Assembly: GCA_938005545.1 (NCBI GenBank)
Contig: CALKXV010000005.1
Span: forward strand, 1-64,000
From: an uncultured Paracoccaceae bacterium
GTDB lineage: Bacteria; Pseudomonadota; Alphaproteobacteria; Rhodobacterales; Rhodobacteraceae
Length of the DNA stretch: 64,000 bases
Direction of reading: 5' to 3'
Positions within the stretch are counted from its first letter, which is position 1; each line of letters starts with the position of its first letter. The notes beneath the pieces are model-generated. The model searched no databases, was not told the DNA's origin, and saw only the letters and a list, made by a program, of their open reading frames with translations. Below, in pieces: positions 43,537 through 51,865 of the stretch. Both the position numbers and the translations under genes were made by a program.

Positions 43537-45629
43537 GTTGCGCCTTTCGGGATTTGTGTCAGCCAAATGTTTCCGTGTTGGTCAATTTTTGCACTGAAGT
43601 CCGCGCTGACAAATGTCGTAGACTGCGGTTCGGTAATCAGCGCAGGGCCTTGGATTTCAGTGTCGGGCAACAGCGATTGCCGGTCAAGCACGGGTACAGA
43701 GCGCCAATGGCCGGTCACGTCGCATAGTATCTTTCGGGTTTCGGCGGGCGCACCATGTTCGACGTCGAGTATATTGTCCGTCACGGAATCCATGTGAATA
43801 GGTATTGAAATCGATAGTGACCAATTCAAGATTTCGATTTTCATATCCGGGATAGCACGGCTGAATTGTCGAGTGTATTCTCTTTCGAAGGCCTGCTTCA
43901 GATTCTCAATATCAGAAGAAATTAAGTCGCGAGGCGGTAACTCAATTTCGATCTCATGTCCTTGGCCATGATACCGCATGAATGCGATGCGGTTTTCGTT
44001 TGCCTTTCCGTCTGATGCGCCTGAGCGTACGACAGTTTGTGCCTTGTCGACCATACCGCGGAAAAACCGATTTATGTCGGCGATGTTCAATTTGTCCAGA
44101 ATTATATAATGGGATCGAACAATTTCGAAAGACACTGGCGCTGACAAGAATCCAACCGCCGAACCGACGCCCGGATCACGCGGGACCAGAATGCGGGAAA
44201 TTTGTGCTCGTCTGGCCACTCGGGTTGCATGCAATGGGCCATTGCCGCCAAACGCGATCATCAATCGGTTGCTCAGGTCTTTACCGGATTCGACCGCGTG
44301 CATCCGAGCAGCGCTTGCCATGTTTTCGTCTACAATCTCGCTGATGCCACGAGCCGTGTGCGATGCGTCAAGCGAAAGAGCAGGGCCGATGGATTTGTCT
44401 AACGCGTGTTCCGCAACGGCGGGATCAATCGATAAACGGCCTTCGGCGAATCGGGCGGGATCGATCAGGCCTTGTGACACATCGGCATCCGTTACAGTCG
44501 GGTCTGTGCCACCTTTGTTAAACGCGGCGGGCCCCGGATCGGCGCCAGCACTTTGGGGACCAACACGAAGCCGACCAAGCCGATCAATCGTAGCAATGGA
44601 TCCACCGCCTGCGCCGATTTCAATCATTTCGACAACCGGTATCCGAACCGGCATGCCAGATCCTTTGATGAACCGTTCGGTCCGCGCGATTTCAAACTTT
44701 CTGGCCATCCGTGGACGAAAATCGTCGATCAAACAGAGCTTGGCTGTCGTGCCACCCATATCAAAGGAAAGCACCTCTGGCATATTTACCTCGCGCGCGA
44801 TGCGGGCGGCCAGGACCGCGCCGCCTGCGGGACCGGATTCGACCAGTCGCACAGGCAGACGTCGAGCGGTTTCTACTGTCGTCATTCCGCCGCTCGCCGT
44901 CATCATAAGGATGGGGCATTTAAGACCTTCGGCTTCGAATCGTGCTTTGAAATCAGAGAGGTATCCTGCCATCAACGGTTGGATGTAGGCGTTTGCAATG
45001 GTCGTGCACAGCCGATCAAATTCGCGCGCTTCGGGGCTGATCTCGTGGCTTTGGGACATAACAAGATGCGGCAGCCGCGCCTGTAGCAATGCGACCAGCT
45101 GACGTTCGTGATCGGGGTTGGCATAGGAGTGGAGGAGGCAGATCGCGAGCGCTTCGAAGCCGCCGTCTTCAAGGTTTCTGACCAACCCATCAACCGTAGA
45201 AACGTCCAGCGGAGTCAATTCCTGACCAGAGGCGTTCATCCGTCCTTTGATCGTAAAAGCCGATTGGCGCGGTACGATCAGATCCGGTTTTTCGATATTG
45301 ATCGCATATTGGCTGTAGCGACGTTCGTAGCCGATTTCGAGGATATCGCGAAACCCTGACGTGGTGATCGTTGCAACCTTTGCGCCGCGTCGCTCGATCA
45401 AAGCGTTTGTCGCGAGGGTCGTGCCATGAATAAATCCCGTGACATCACCCCAGTCGATACCGGCTGATTTCAGGACATCCCGCGCCCCGGTCAGAGCCCC
45501 AAAGACGGGTTTATCGGGCGTCGTTGGGGTTTTGGCAGTTGCGCGGATCGATCCGCCATGCACCAGAACGGTATCCGTGAACGTGCCGCCGATGTCGATG
45601 GCCATGCGATAGGCATTGGCTGCTGTCAT
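43533..45629 (-). CDS. hyuA: Hydantoinase A/oxoprolinase family protein (HyuA)
   Basis: A 698-residue ATP-binding subunit of the hydantoinase/oxoprolinase family. It begins with the phosphate loop AIDIGGTFTDTVLV (10-23), has LSFDMGGTTAKLCLID in the middle (second nucleotide loop) and GAGGGSIATID, and ends with a C-terminal beta domain. The fold is of the actin/hexokinase type and should phosphorylate the substrate carbonyl during ring opening. It is the first gene after a 219-base gap following the GNAT gene, so a second promoter may lie there. It is coupled to HyuB. Confidence 0.94.
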   Translation of the reverse strand: MTAANAYRMAIDIGGTFTDTVLVHGGSIRATAKTPTTPDKPVFGALTGARDVLKSAGIDWGDVTGFIHGTTLATNALIERRGAKVATITTSGFRDILEIGYERRYSQYAINIEKPDLIVPRQSAFTIKGRMNASGQELTPLDVSTVDGLVRNLEDGGFEALAICLLHSYANPDHERQLVALLQARLPHLVMSQSHEISPEAREFDRLCTTIANAYIQPLMAGYLSDFKARFEAEGLKCPILMMTASGGMTTVETARRLPVRLVESGPAGGAVLAARIAREVNMPEVLSFDMGGTTAKLCLIDDFRPRMARKFEIARTERFIKGSGMPVRIPVVEMIEIGAGGGSIATIDRLGRLRVGPQSAGADPGPAAFNKGGTDPTVTDADVSQGLIDPARFAEGRLSIDPAVAEHALDKSIGPALSLDASHTARGISEIVDENMASAARMHAVESGKDLSNRLMIAFGGNGPLHATRVARRAQISRILVPRDPGVGSAVGFLSAPVSFEIVRSHYIILDKLNIADINRFFRGMVDKAQTVVRSGASDGKANENRIAFMRYHGQGHEIEIELPPRDLISSDIENLKQAFEREYTRQFSRAIPDMKIEILNWSLSISIPIHMDSVTDNILDVEHGAPAETRKILCDVTGHWRSVPVLDRQSLLPDTEIQGPALITEPQSTTFVSADFSAKIDQHGNIWLTQIPKGAT

Positions 45630-45677
45630 TGTGAATTCCGAATGGGTGGTCTTGGCCGACAGGCCGGGTGAACAGGG

Positions 45678-45761
45678 CTAGCGCCCGATGTTCTCGCGCG
45701 GAACAACCAGATCGCAGCCGGTGTTGCGGCGCACGGTCGAGATGGGTTGGGCATTCGGCAT
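45678..45761 (-). CDS. Possible 27-residue small ORF between the GNAT gene and hyuA
   Basis: An ATG at 45761 opens a 27-codon frame (MPNAQPISTVRRN to the end RENIGR) with high G/C at third codon positions, as in neighbouring genes. The same frame is open back to the GNAT stop codon at 45849, giving 56 sense codons without an interruption. It may be a real small protein, the remnant of a longer gene, or a readthrough tail of the GNAT protein. I see no good ribosome site, only GAGA about 11 bases before the ATG. The rest of the gap up to 45629 shows nothing. Confidence 0.35.
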   Translation of the reverse strand: MPNAQPISTVRRNTGCDLVVPRENIGR

Positions 45762-45848
45762 ATAGATGTGTCTCGCGCTTAAGTTCTCTCCGAAATCTGC
45801 GCGATAAAGACAGGTTCCGTCAATTAAAATCCACCACTTACGAACACT

Positions 45849-46340
45849 CTAGCCAAGTGCAAACCGTTTCAAAACGCGATCAACGGGTGTTCCGTCGTTA
45901 AGTGGTACGCCCGGGATAACCGAATGATCCTGAAAGCCCATCTTCGAATAATAGGCGAGGCCGGGCGCATTGTCGGCGCGAATTTTCGCGTTGATCGCGG
46001 CAAGTCCGACGTCTTTTGCGACTTGCTTTGTCGTTTGGAACAGAGCCGCGCCGACGCCGCGAACAACGGGATTTTGGCGTGCAAAAGTCGAGATTTCACC
46101 TACGCCGGGCCCGTAGGCATCCGAATGTTCGACCGCTTGGAAACCGGTAATGTGGCCAGTGTCATCAACGGCGACATGGCAAAAAAGTGCGCCGGTCATG
46201 TACCAACTTTTTATGTCTTCCACCGTAACCTGGGTTTCAATTGCAGTGGTACCGCCGATTGCAATAATTTCATTCAAAACCGCCGCCATTTGGGTTGCAT
46301 CTTCGGTTGTTGCCGGGCGTATCTCTGAAATTGTTGACAT
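45849..46340 (-). CDS. GNAT family N-acetyltransferase
   Basis: A 163-residue acetyltransferase using acetyl-CoA. The fold runs from IRPATTEDATQMAAVLNEII at the N-terminus to the acetyl-CoA loop, here NPVVRGVGAALFQTT (about 90-104, a variant of Q/RxxGxG/A), and the C-terminal IRADNAPGLAYYSKMGF typical of small-molecule GNATs such as phosphinothricin acetyltransferase-like enzymes. It starts four bases after the Rieske gene and is thus in the same operon. It may detoxify or trap an amine intermediate. Confidence 0.88.
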   Translation of the reverse strand: MSTISEIRPATTEDATQMAAVLNEIIAIGGTTAIETQVTVEDIKSWYMTGALFCHVAVDDTGHITGFQAVEHSDAYGPGVGEISTFARQNPVVRGVGAALFQTTKQVAKDVGLAAINAKIRADNAPGLAYYSKMGFQDHSVIPGVPLNDGTPVDRVLKRFALG

Positions 46341-46344
46341 GGGT

Positions 46345-47487
46345 CTAAATTTTCAACTTTCGAGAAAAGCCGCCGGTTCGTTCGGCCAGATACTGCGCAA
46401 AATCATAGTTGGGCCGTTCCAGATGGCTAAGATGACCGGGTGCCGAGAGCCCCGCCAGCGTGCCACGATAAACCTTCTCTGTACAACCGCGGTCTTCAAT
46501 ATTCACTTTATCTAACAAGGCCTTGGTTTGTCGCAAGCTGTCTTGCGCGCTGTCCGAATCCATATAGTCCGGCGACATACCTCCGCCAAAAGTTATGTGA
46601 ACTTGACCGACGCCTTTGGGGTGCAGCGACAGATACCAGAAATAACCGGGCGTCAGGGTGATCAGCAAGCTTGGATAGATCGCGAGCAGAAATGTCGTTC
46701 GTCGACGGTCACCTTTCAGTCGCGTGTTGTTAGGGTGCGCCAGTGCAATTGGCAGACTGTCGTCTTTCAATATCCAGTGGTAATTGAAGGCCGCTGATCC
46801 CGGCGGGCAAACCATTTCGTCCAATCGCGACATGCCGCCGATTGTGTCGGCATGACAGACGGGGAGGTGATAGCTTTCCATGAAATTGTCGGCAAGGATT
46901 TTCCAGTTGGTGTCCCAAACGTGGGTTTCGACGAAAGTCTCGGTATAGGTTTCCATTTGGAAGTCGTCGATCAGCCCCTCAACTTCGGCGAGCTGGATTG
47001 CAGCCGATGGGGCGTCGGCGTTCAACGTTACCATGATCCAGCCCAACCATTCTTCGCATCGCACTTGCGGTAGTCGATAGGCGTCTTTCGAGAAACTTTC
47101 GTTTTTGGTCATTGCTGGTGCACCGCGCAAGCAGCCGTCCAAATTGTAGGTCCAGGCGTGATACGGGCACACAATCAAACCTGCGTTGCCGCGTCCTTCC
47201 AAAAGCGTCGACATCCGGTGCAAACAAACGTTCGCCATTGCGCGCAGGCTTCCATCTTGATCGCGGATCACAAGTATTGGCTGACCGGCCAATTCATATG
47301 TCAGGTAGTCGCCCGTGTTGGCCAATGTGCTGCTGCGTCCAACGCAAATCCAATCTTTGGAAAAGACGTTACTCAATTCGCGGTCCAAAAATGCTTCGCT
47401 GGTGTAAACAGATCGCGGCATAGCGCGGGCATTTTCAAAAGGTGTCGATGCGTTTTCGACCAATTCGGCGACAGGGTCTTTGGGCAT
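46345..47487 (-). CDS. Rieske-type ring-hydroxylating/N-demethylating oxygenase, alpha subunit
   Basis: A 380-residue oxygenase. The Rieske 2Fe-2S ligands are Cys88, His90, Cys107 and His110 (NVCLHR and CPYHAWT). The non-heme iron site is probably His207 and His212 in NFMESYHLPVCH plus a later aspartate. The size and the NWKILADNFMESYH segment resemble the family that demethylates glycine betaine, stachydrine or carnitine rather than benzene dioxygenases. No ferredoxin reductase gene lies beside it, so it must borrow electrons from elsewhere. Its start overlaps the CoA-transferase stop by one base (TAATG). Confidence 0.92.
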   Translation of the reverse strand: MPKDPVAELVENASTPFENARAMPRSVYTSEAFLDRELSNVFSKDWICVGRSSTLANTGDYLTYELAGQPILVIRDQDGSLRAMANVCLHRMSTLLEGRGNAGLIVCPYHAWTYNLDGCLRGAPAMTKNESFSKDAYRLPQVRCEEWLGWIMVTLNADAPSAAIQLAEVEGLIDDFQMETYTETFVETHVWDTNWKILADNFMESYHLPVCHADTIGGMSRLDEMVCPPGSAAFNYHWILKDDSLPIALAHPNNTRLKGDRRRTTFLLAIYPSLLITLTPGYFWYLSLHPKGVGQVHITFGGGMSPDYMDSDSAQDSLRQTKALLDKVNIEDRGCTEKVYRGTLAGLSAPGHLSHLERPNYDFAQYLAERTGGFSRKLKI

Positions 47488-48701
47488 TATCTCGGCTTAT
47501 CTTTCGGGTTGGTTTCCACGACGGCGGTGTCGTTGAGCGATGCAATCTCCTTGTCCGAGAATCCCAGTTCGCTCAACACCTCGCCGGAATGCTCGCCCAA
47601 ACGGGGGCCAACGTGTTTGATTTTACCGGGCGTTTCCGACAACCGCGGCGATATACCGTGCATCGGAAATACGTCCATGTCATCGTCGGGGTGCTCGATG
47701 ATCAAAGCGCGGCTTTCGATATAGGGGTGCCCATCCAAGTTTGCGGCGCTGGCGACGATCCCGGCCGTCACGCCTGCGTCGGTCATCAGGGTAAGTGCCT
47801 CGTCGCGGTCCAGTGTCGCCATAAAATCCGCCACGATCTGGTCGCAGGCATCAATGTTCGCGACCCTGTCCGAGTTGGTTCGAAAGCGCGGGTCGTTGAT
47901 CAATTCAGGTCGCCCGATGACCTTAAAAACCCGTTCAGCCGTTGCTTGGGTGGAGGCGGATAAGGCGATGTACCCACCATCCCGCGTTCCATAAATGTTG
48001 CGGGGTGCGGCAACCTCAACCATTGAACCCAGTCTTTTCTGCACACGTCCGGTCAACCGCCAGTTGGCAACTTGGGGGCCTAGTGCCGCAAAGATCGGTT
48101 CGAACAAAGAAACGTCCACGACTTGTCCTTTGCCGTTGCGATCACGCGCACGTAAAGCAAGCAATACTGCTGTCGCCCCGCTTTCGCCGGCGATCATATC
48201 GGCCAAGGCAATGGGCGGCAGCACGGGAGGGCGGTCGCTGAAACCGTTCATTGCGGCGAAACCCGACATCGCTTCGACCAGCGATCCAAACCCCGGACGG
48301 TCTCGGTACGCGCCATCTTGACCCCAGCCGGAAATACGCACCACGATCAGGCCTGGGTTCGTTTTATGCAAATTTCCAGGGGCAAAGCCCATCTTTTCCA
48401 GAGTGCCAGGTCGGAAATTTTCAACGAGCACATCAGCACTGTTGATCAGTTTGTGCAGAACTTCTTTGCCCTCATTATTTCGAACATCCAAGGCGATGGA
48501 TCGTTTGTTTCGGCAATAGGCTTTCCAAAACGTCTCAACCCCTTCGACCCGCCAATGGCGCAGATCATCGCCCCGTCCCGGTTTTTCAACCTTAATCACA
48601 TCGGCACCGAAATCCGCCAATTTATGGGTGACGATATTTCCCGCGACAAGACGAGACAGATCAACAACACGCAATCCGGTCAGAGGAGGGTCAGATGCCA
48701 T
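47487..48701 (-). CDS. CaiB/BaiF family CoA-transferase (family III)
   Basis: A 404-residue CoA-transferase that moves CoA between carboxylic acids. The start GLRVVDLSRLVAGNIVTHKLADFGADVIKVEKPGRGDDLR is diagnostic of family III, and FRPGTLEKMGF and GWGQDGAYRDRPGFGSLVEAMSGF follow, the latter including the region of the catalytic aspartate. It is the first gene of the minus-strand cluster, facing the XRE-cupin regulator gene across 137 bases. Carnitine, oxalate or mesaconate-type acids are known substrates of the family. Activation of an acid derived from the pathway compound is likely. Confidence 0.91.
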   Translation of the reverse strand: MASDPPLTGLRVVDLSRLVAGNIVTHKLADFGADVIKVEKPGRGDDLRHWRVEGVETFWKAYCRNKRSIALDVRNNEGKEVLHKLINSADVLVENFRPGTLEKMGFAPGNLHKTNPGLIVVRISGWGQDGAYRDRPGFGSLVEAMSGFAAMNGFSDRPPVLPPIALADMIAGESGATAVLLALRARDRNGKGQVVDVSLFEPIFAALGPQVANWRLTGRVQKRLGSMVEVAAPRNIYGTRDGGYIALSASTQATAERVFKVIGRPELINDPRFRTNSDRVANIDACDQIVADFMATLDRDEALTLMTDAGVTAGIVASAANLDGHPYIESRALIIEHPDDDMDVFPMHGISPRLSETPGKIKHVGPRLGEHSGEVLSELGFSDKEIASLNDTAVVETNPKDKPR

Positions 48702-48783
48702 CCCAGCACCAAAGACTGGCACGTTAAGCGCGTCAAGGTATGGTGCCGTTTTGGCATTCGGTCCGCGGTAATGAAAAAACCTT

Positions 48784-48813
48784 TGACTTTTTCACGAAAC
48801 TCCCGTGAAAATA
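48784..48813 (+). promoter_or_regulatory. Promoter and operator palindrome of the XRE-cupin regulator
   Basis: A perfect inverted repeat TTTTCACG / CGTGAAAA (48790-48797 and 48805-48812, seven-base centre) lies in the divergent region. TTGACT at 48784-48789 is a good -35 and GAAAAT at 48808-48813 a weak -10, so the palindrome fills the spacer, the classic place for repression. A further TTCACGG half-site lies nearer the start codon. The regulator itself is the natural candidate to bind it. Confidence 0.6.
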
Positions 48814-48838
48814 GGCCAAGATTCTTCACGGACATCCA

Positions 48839-49405
48839 ATGCCAACCCAAACTACTTCTGACAGCCTTGGCCAAGACCTGCGTGTTCTGCGTAAACGCCG
48901 AGGCCTGACACTTGCCGAAGTTGGCGAAAGTGTAGGGCGGTCTGTCGGCTGGCTCAGTCAAGTTGAACGCGACATATCCGAACCGTCCATGGATGAACTG
49001 AAGGCCCTTGCGAAAACCCTCGGTGTCACGACACGGTCATTCTTTGGCAAAATACCGACAGACCCCCGTGAAGAAGGATGCGTCGTTCGAAAGGGCGCAC
49101 GCCGTCCTTTAAGTGCTCGTTTGCCCGGGCTCATAGAAGAATTACTGTCGCCGGATCTGACCGATGCATTTGAAATGGTGCATTCGACATTTGCGCCGGG
49201 ATCGGGGCGATCCGATGATGTCAGCCGAGCCACACAAGAGGTTGGCTATATCCTTTCGGGCCAGTTGGATATCACGCTCGACGGAGAGACTTTCACACTT
49301 AACCCCGGTGACAGCTTTCGCATACGTGGCGAACCTTTCCGCTGGGCCAATAAATCATCTGAACCATGCGTTGCGATCTGGGTGATCGCACCGCCCGTCT
49401 ATTAA
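48839..49405 (+). CDS. XRE family transcriptional regulator with cupin domain
   Basis: A 188-residue repressor-like protein. The N-terminal helix-turn-helix (about 10-65, LRVLRKRRGLTLAEVGESVGRSVGWLSQVERDISEPSMDEL) belongs to the lambda-repressor type, and the C-terminal cupin (about 110-185, VGYILSGQLDITLDGETFTLNPGDSFRIRGEPFRWAN) should bind a small inducer. PuuR-like members sense amines and polyamines. It sits between the two arms of the catabolic cluster, next to a palindrome, and precedes the first flavoprotein gene by 11 bases. It most likely controls both arms. Confidence 0.93.
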   Translation: MPTQTTSDSLGQDLRVLRKRRGLTLAEVGESVGRSVGWLSQVERDISEPSMDELKALAKTLGVTTRSFFGKIPTDPREEGCVVRKGARRPLSARLPGLIEELLSPDLTDAFEMVHSTFAPGSGRSDDVSRATQEVGYILSGQLDITLDGETFTLNPGDSFRIRGEPFRWANKSSEPCVAIWVIAPPVY

Positions 49406-49416
49406 GGAGCCGAAAA

Positions 49417-51861
49417 ATGGCAGAGTTTCCAACAACTGCACGCGTGGTCATCATCGGGGGCGGGGTCATTGGCACATCGACGCTTTATCACTTGGCGAAG
49501 GCGGGCTGGACGGATTGCGTTCTTTTGGAAAAGAATGAACTCACGGCAGGGTCCACTTGGCACGCTGCGGGCAACTGCCCGAACTTTTCGACGTCCTGGG
49601 CGGTTTTGAATATGCAGCGGTACTCGCTTGAGATGTACCGGACGCTGGCCGAAGACGTTGATTATCCGATGAATTATCACGTCACCGGGTCCATTCGATT
49701 GGCGCACAGCAAAGAACGGATGCAGGAATTTGAACGTTTCCTGAGCATTGGGCGGTATCAAGGGCTCGAGCTGGATATGATGTCGCACGACGATATGAAA
49801 GCGGCCTATCCCTTTTTGGAAACGCACGACCTTGAAGGTGCGCTTTGGGATCCGATGGATGGCGATATCGATCCAGCTCAGCTTACCCAAGCGCTGGCGA
49901 AAGGCGCGCGTGATCTGGGCGCGGGCATCCAAAGATTCTGCTCGGCAACGAGTGTCTCACGAGATGGCGAAGACTGGGTGGTTCACACAGAAAAGGGCAA
50001 TATCCGCTGCGAAATCGTCGTGAACGCCGCTGGATATTATGCACAGCGCGTTGGCGAATGGTTCAAACCTTTCGGAGGTAGAACAGTACCGCTTGCGGTG
50101 ATGAGCCATCAGTATTTCTTGACCGAGGAAATACCAGAAGTAGCTGAATGGTCTAAGGAAAACGGGCGCAAGCTGCCACTGATCCGCGATGTGGATTCTT
50201 CGTATTATCTGCGGCAGGACAAGAATGGATTGAACCTTGGTCCTTACGAACGAAACTGCAAGGCGCATTGGGTCACGCCCAGCGATCCAATGCCCGATGA
50301 CTTCAGTTTTCAATTGTTCCCCGACGATCTGGAACGGCTGGAATGGTATATCGAAGACGCGATGGCGCGTGTGCCTGTTCTTGGGGCGGCAGGTGTGGGT
50401 CGCAACATCAATGGCCCAATCCCCTATGCCCCCGACGGTTTGCCGATGATTGGCCCGATGCCCGGCGTAAAGAACGCATTCGAAGCGCATTCCTTCACTT
50501 TCGGCATTGTCCAAGGCGGCGGGGCAGGCAAGGTCATGGCTGAATGGATCACCGAAGGCGAAACCGAATGGGATATGTGGGCCGTCGATCCGCGTCGCTA
50601 TACCGATTACACCGACGCGCAGTATTGCATCGACAAAGCGCTTGAGACCTATGGCCATGAGTATGGGATGCATTTCCCGTGGAAAGCATGGCCAGCTGGG
50701 CGGGACAAAAAAATGTCGCCTGTCCATGACAAGATGATCGAATTGGGCGCGCAAATGGGTGCCTATAATGGCTGGGAACGCGCCGAATGGTTTGCGCAAC
50801 CGGGTGATGACACGTCGATCGAGGCAACCGAAACATGGGAACGGGCCGGTCCTTTCGAAGCCCGCATTCGTGAAGAATGCGAAGCGGTTCGCGACAACGT
50901 CGGTGTCATCGACATCTGCGGGTTTTCGCGTTTTGCGTTTTCCGGCGAGGGCGCGGCTGAATACTTGCGGGGCCGCATTACCGGAGGATTGCCAAAAGCG
51001 GGCCGCATGAACCTTGGATACTTTGCCGATACCCGCGGGCGCATCCTGACCGAGATGTCCATCATTCGCCACGGTGAAAATGACTTCACGCTTATCACAG
51101 CCGCAAGCGCGCAATGGCACGACTTTGAAGTTCTTTGGCGCACATTGCCTGACGGTCTGACACTGGAAGACCGAACCAAGGACGTCTCGGTTCTTTTGGT
51201 TACAGGGCCAAAGGCGCGTGATCTGTTTGCAAACATCAGCGACGCCGATCTTTCCACTGGATGGCTTAGCCACCAAGCCGCGACGGTTGCCGGAAAATCG
51301 GCCCTTCTGGCGCGCGTTAGTTTTGCAGGCGAATTGGGTTGGGAAGTTCATGCTGCCATCGCAGATGTACCCACGATTTACGACGCCATCCTTGCAGGCG
51401 GCGCGAAACCTTTCGGGATGTTCGCGTTGAACAGTTTGCGTATCGAAAAGGGCTATCGGACGTGGAAAGGCGATCTGTCCACGGATTACTCGATGTTCGA
51501 AGGCGGCTTGGATCGTTTCGTCAAGCTCGACAAGATTCAAGATTTTCCCGGAAAGGCGGCCTTGCAGAACGAAAAACAGCAAGGCAGCAAGAAGCGGTTT
51601 GTGACGCTGACTGTGGACGCGGGTGCCGCTGACGCGCCTTATATGTCGACGCTGATCCATGACGGTGAAATCGTCGGCGAAACCACGTCAGGCGCTTGGG
51701 GATACCGGGTGAATAAGTCTGTTGCGTTGGGCATGTTGCGCCCGGATCTTGCCGTGCCGGGCACCGAAGTCGAAGTGGAAATCTATGGCGAGCGTTGCAA
51801 GGCCATCGTTCAGGAAGACCAACCGCTTTGGGATCCTGCAAACGACCGGCTGAGGGCTTGA
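49417..51861 (+). CDS. Dimethylglycine/sarcosine dehydrogenase-like flavoprotein, copy 1
   Basis: An 814-residue two-part enzyme. The N-terminal DAO domain (about 8-390) binds FAD through VIIGGGVIGTSTLYHLA, and STWHAAGNCP is the region that holds FAD in relatives. The C-terminal part (about 430-810) is a GcvT/aminomethyltransferase-type tetrahydrofolate domain (DICGFSRFAFSGEGAAEYL, FAGELGWEVHA, IEKGYRTWKGDLS). Such enzymes oxidise N-methyl groups and hand formaldehyde to tetrahydrofolate. Note NCPNFS in place of the LIGQLR of copy 2. The start is ATG 49417 with AAGGAG upstream. It shares an operon with the regulator and the next two genes. Confidence 0.92.
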   Translation: MAEFPTTARVVIIGGGVIGTSTLYHLAKAGWTDCVLLEKNELTAGSTWHAAGNCPNFSTSWAVLNMQRYSLEMYRTLAEDVDYPMNYHVTGSIRLAHSKERMQEFERFLSIGRYQGLELDMMSHDDMKAAYPFLETHDLEGALWDPMDGDIDPAQLTQALAKGARDLGAGIQRFCSATSVSRDGEDWVVHTEKGNIRCEIVVNAAGYYAQRVGEWFKPFGGRTVPLAVMSHQYFLTEEIPEVAEWSKENGRKLPLIRDVDSSYYLRQDKNGLNLGPYERNCKAHWVTPSDPMPDDFSFQLFPDDLERLEWYIEDAMARVPVLGAAGVGRNINGPIPYAPDGLPMIGPMPGVKNAFEAHSFTFGIVQGGGAGKVMAEWITEGETEWDMWAVDPRRYTDYTDAQYCIDKALETYGHEYGMHFPWKAWPAGRDKKMSPVHDKMIELGAQMGAYNGWERAEWFAQPGDDTSIEATETWERAGPFEARIREECEAVRDNVGVIDICGFSRFAFSGEGAAEYLRGRITGGLPKAGRMNLGYFADTRGRILTEMSIIRHGENDFTLITAASAQWHDFEVLWRTLPDGLTLEDRTKDVSVLLVTGPKARDLFANISDADLSTGWLSHQAATVAGKSALLARVSFAGELGWEVHAAIADVPTIYDAILAGGAKPFGMFALNSLRIEKGYRTWKGDLSTDYSMFEGGLDRFVKLDKIQDFPGKAALQNEKQQGSKKRFVTLTVDAGAADAPYMSTLIHDGEIVGETTSGAWGYRVNKSVALGMLRPDLAVPGTEVEVEIYGERCKAIVQEDQPLWDPANDRLRA

Positions 51862-51865
51862 GCCG

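Noticed and set aside
49957-51660. 567-residue open frame on the minus strand inside the first flavoprotein gene
   Set aside because: It is antisense to a clear FAD/GcvT-type enzyme, lacks any recognisable domain, and is kept open by the codon bias of the real gene.
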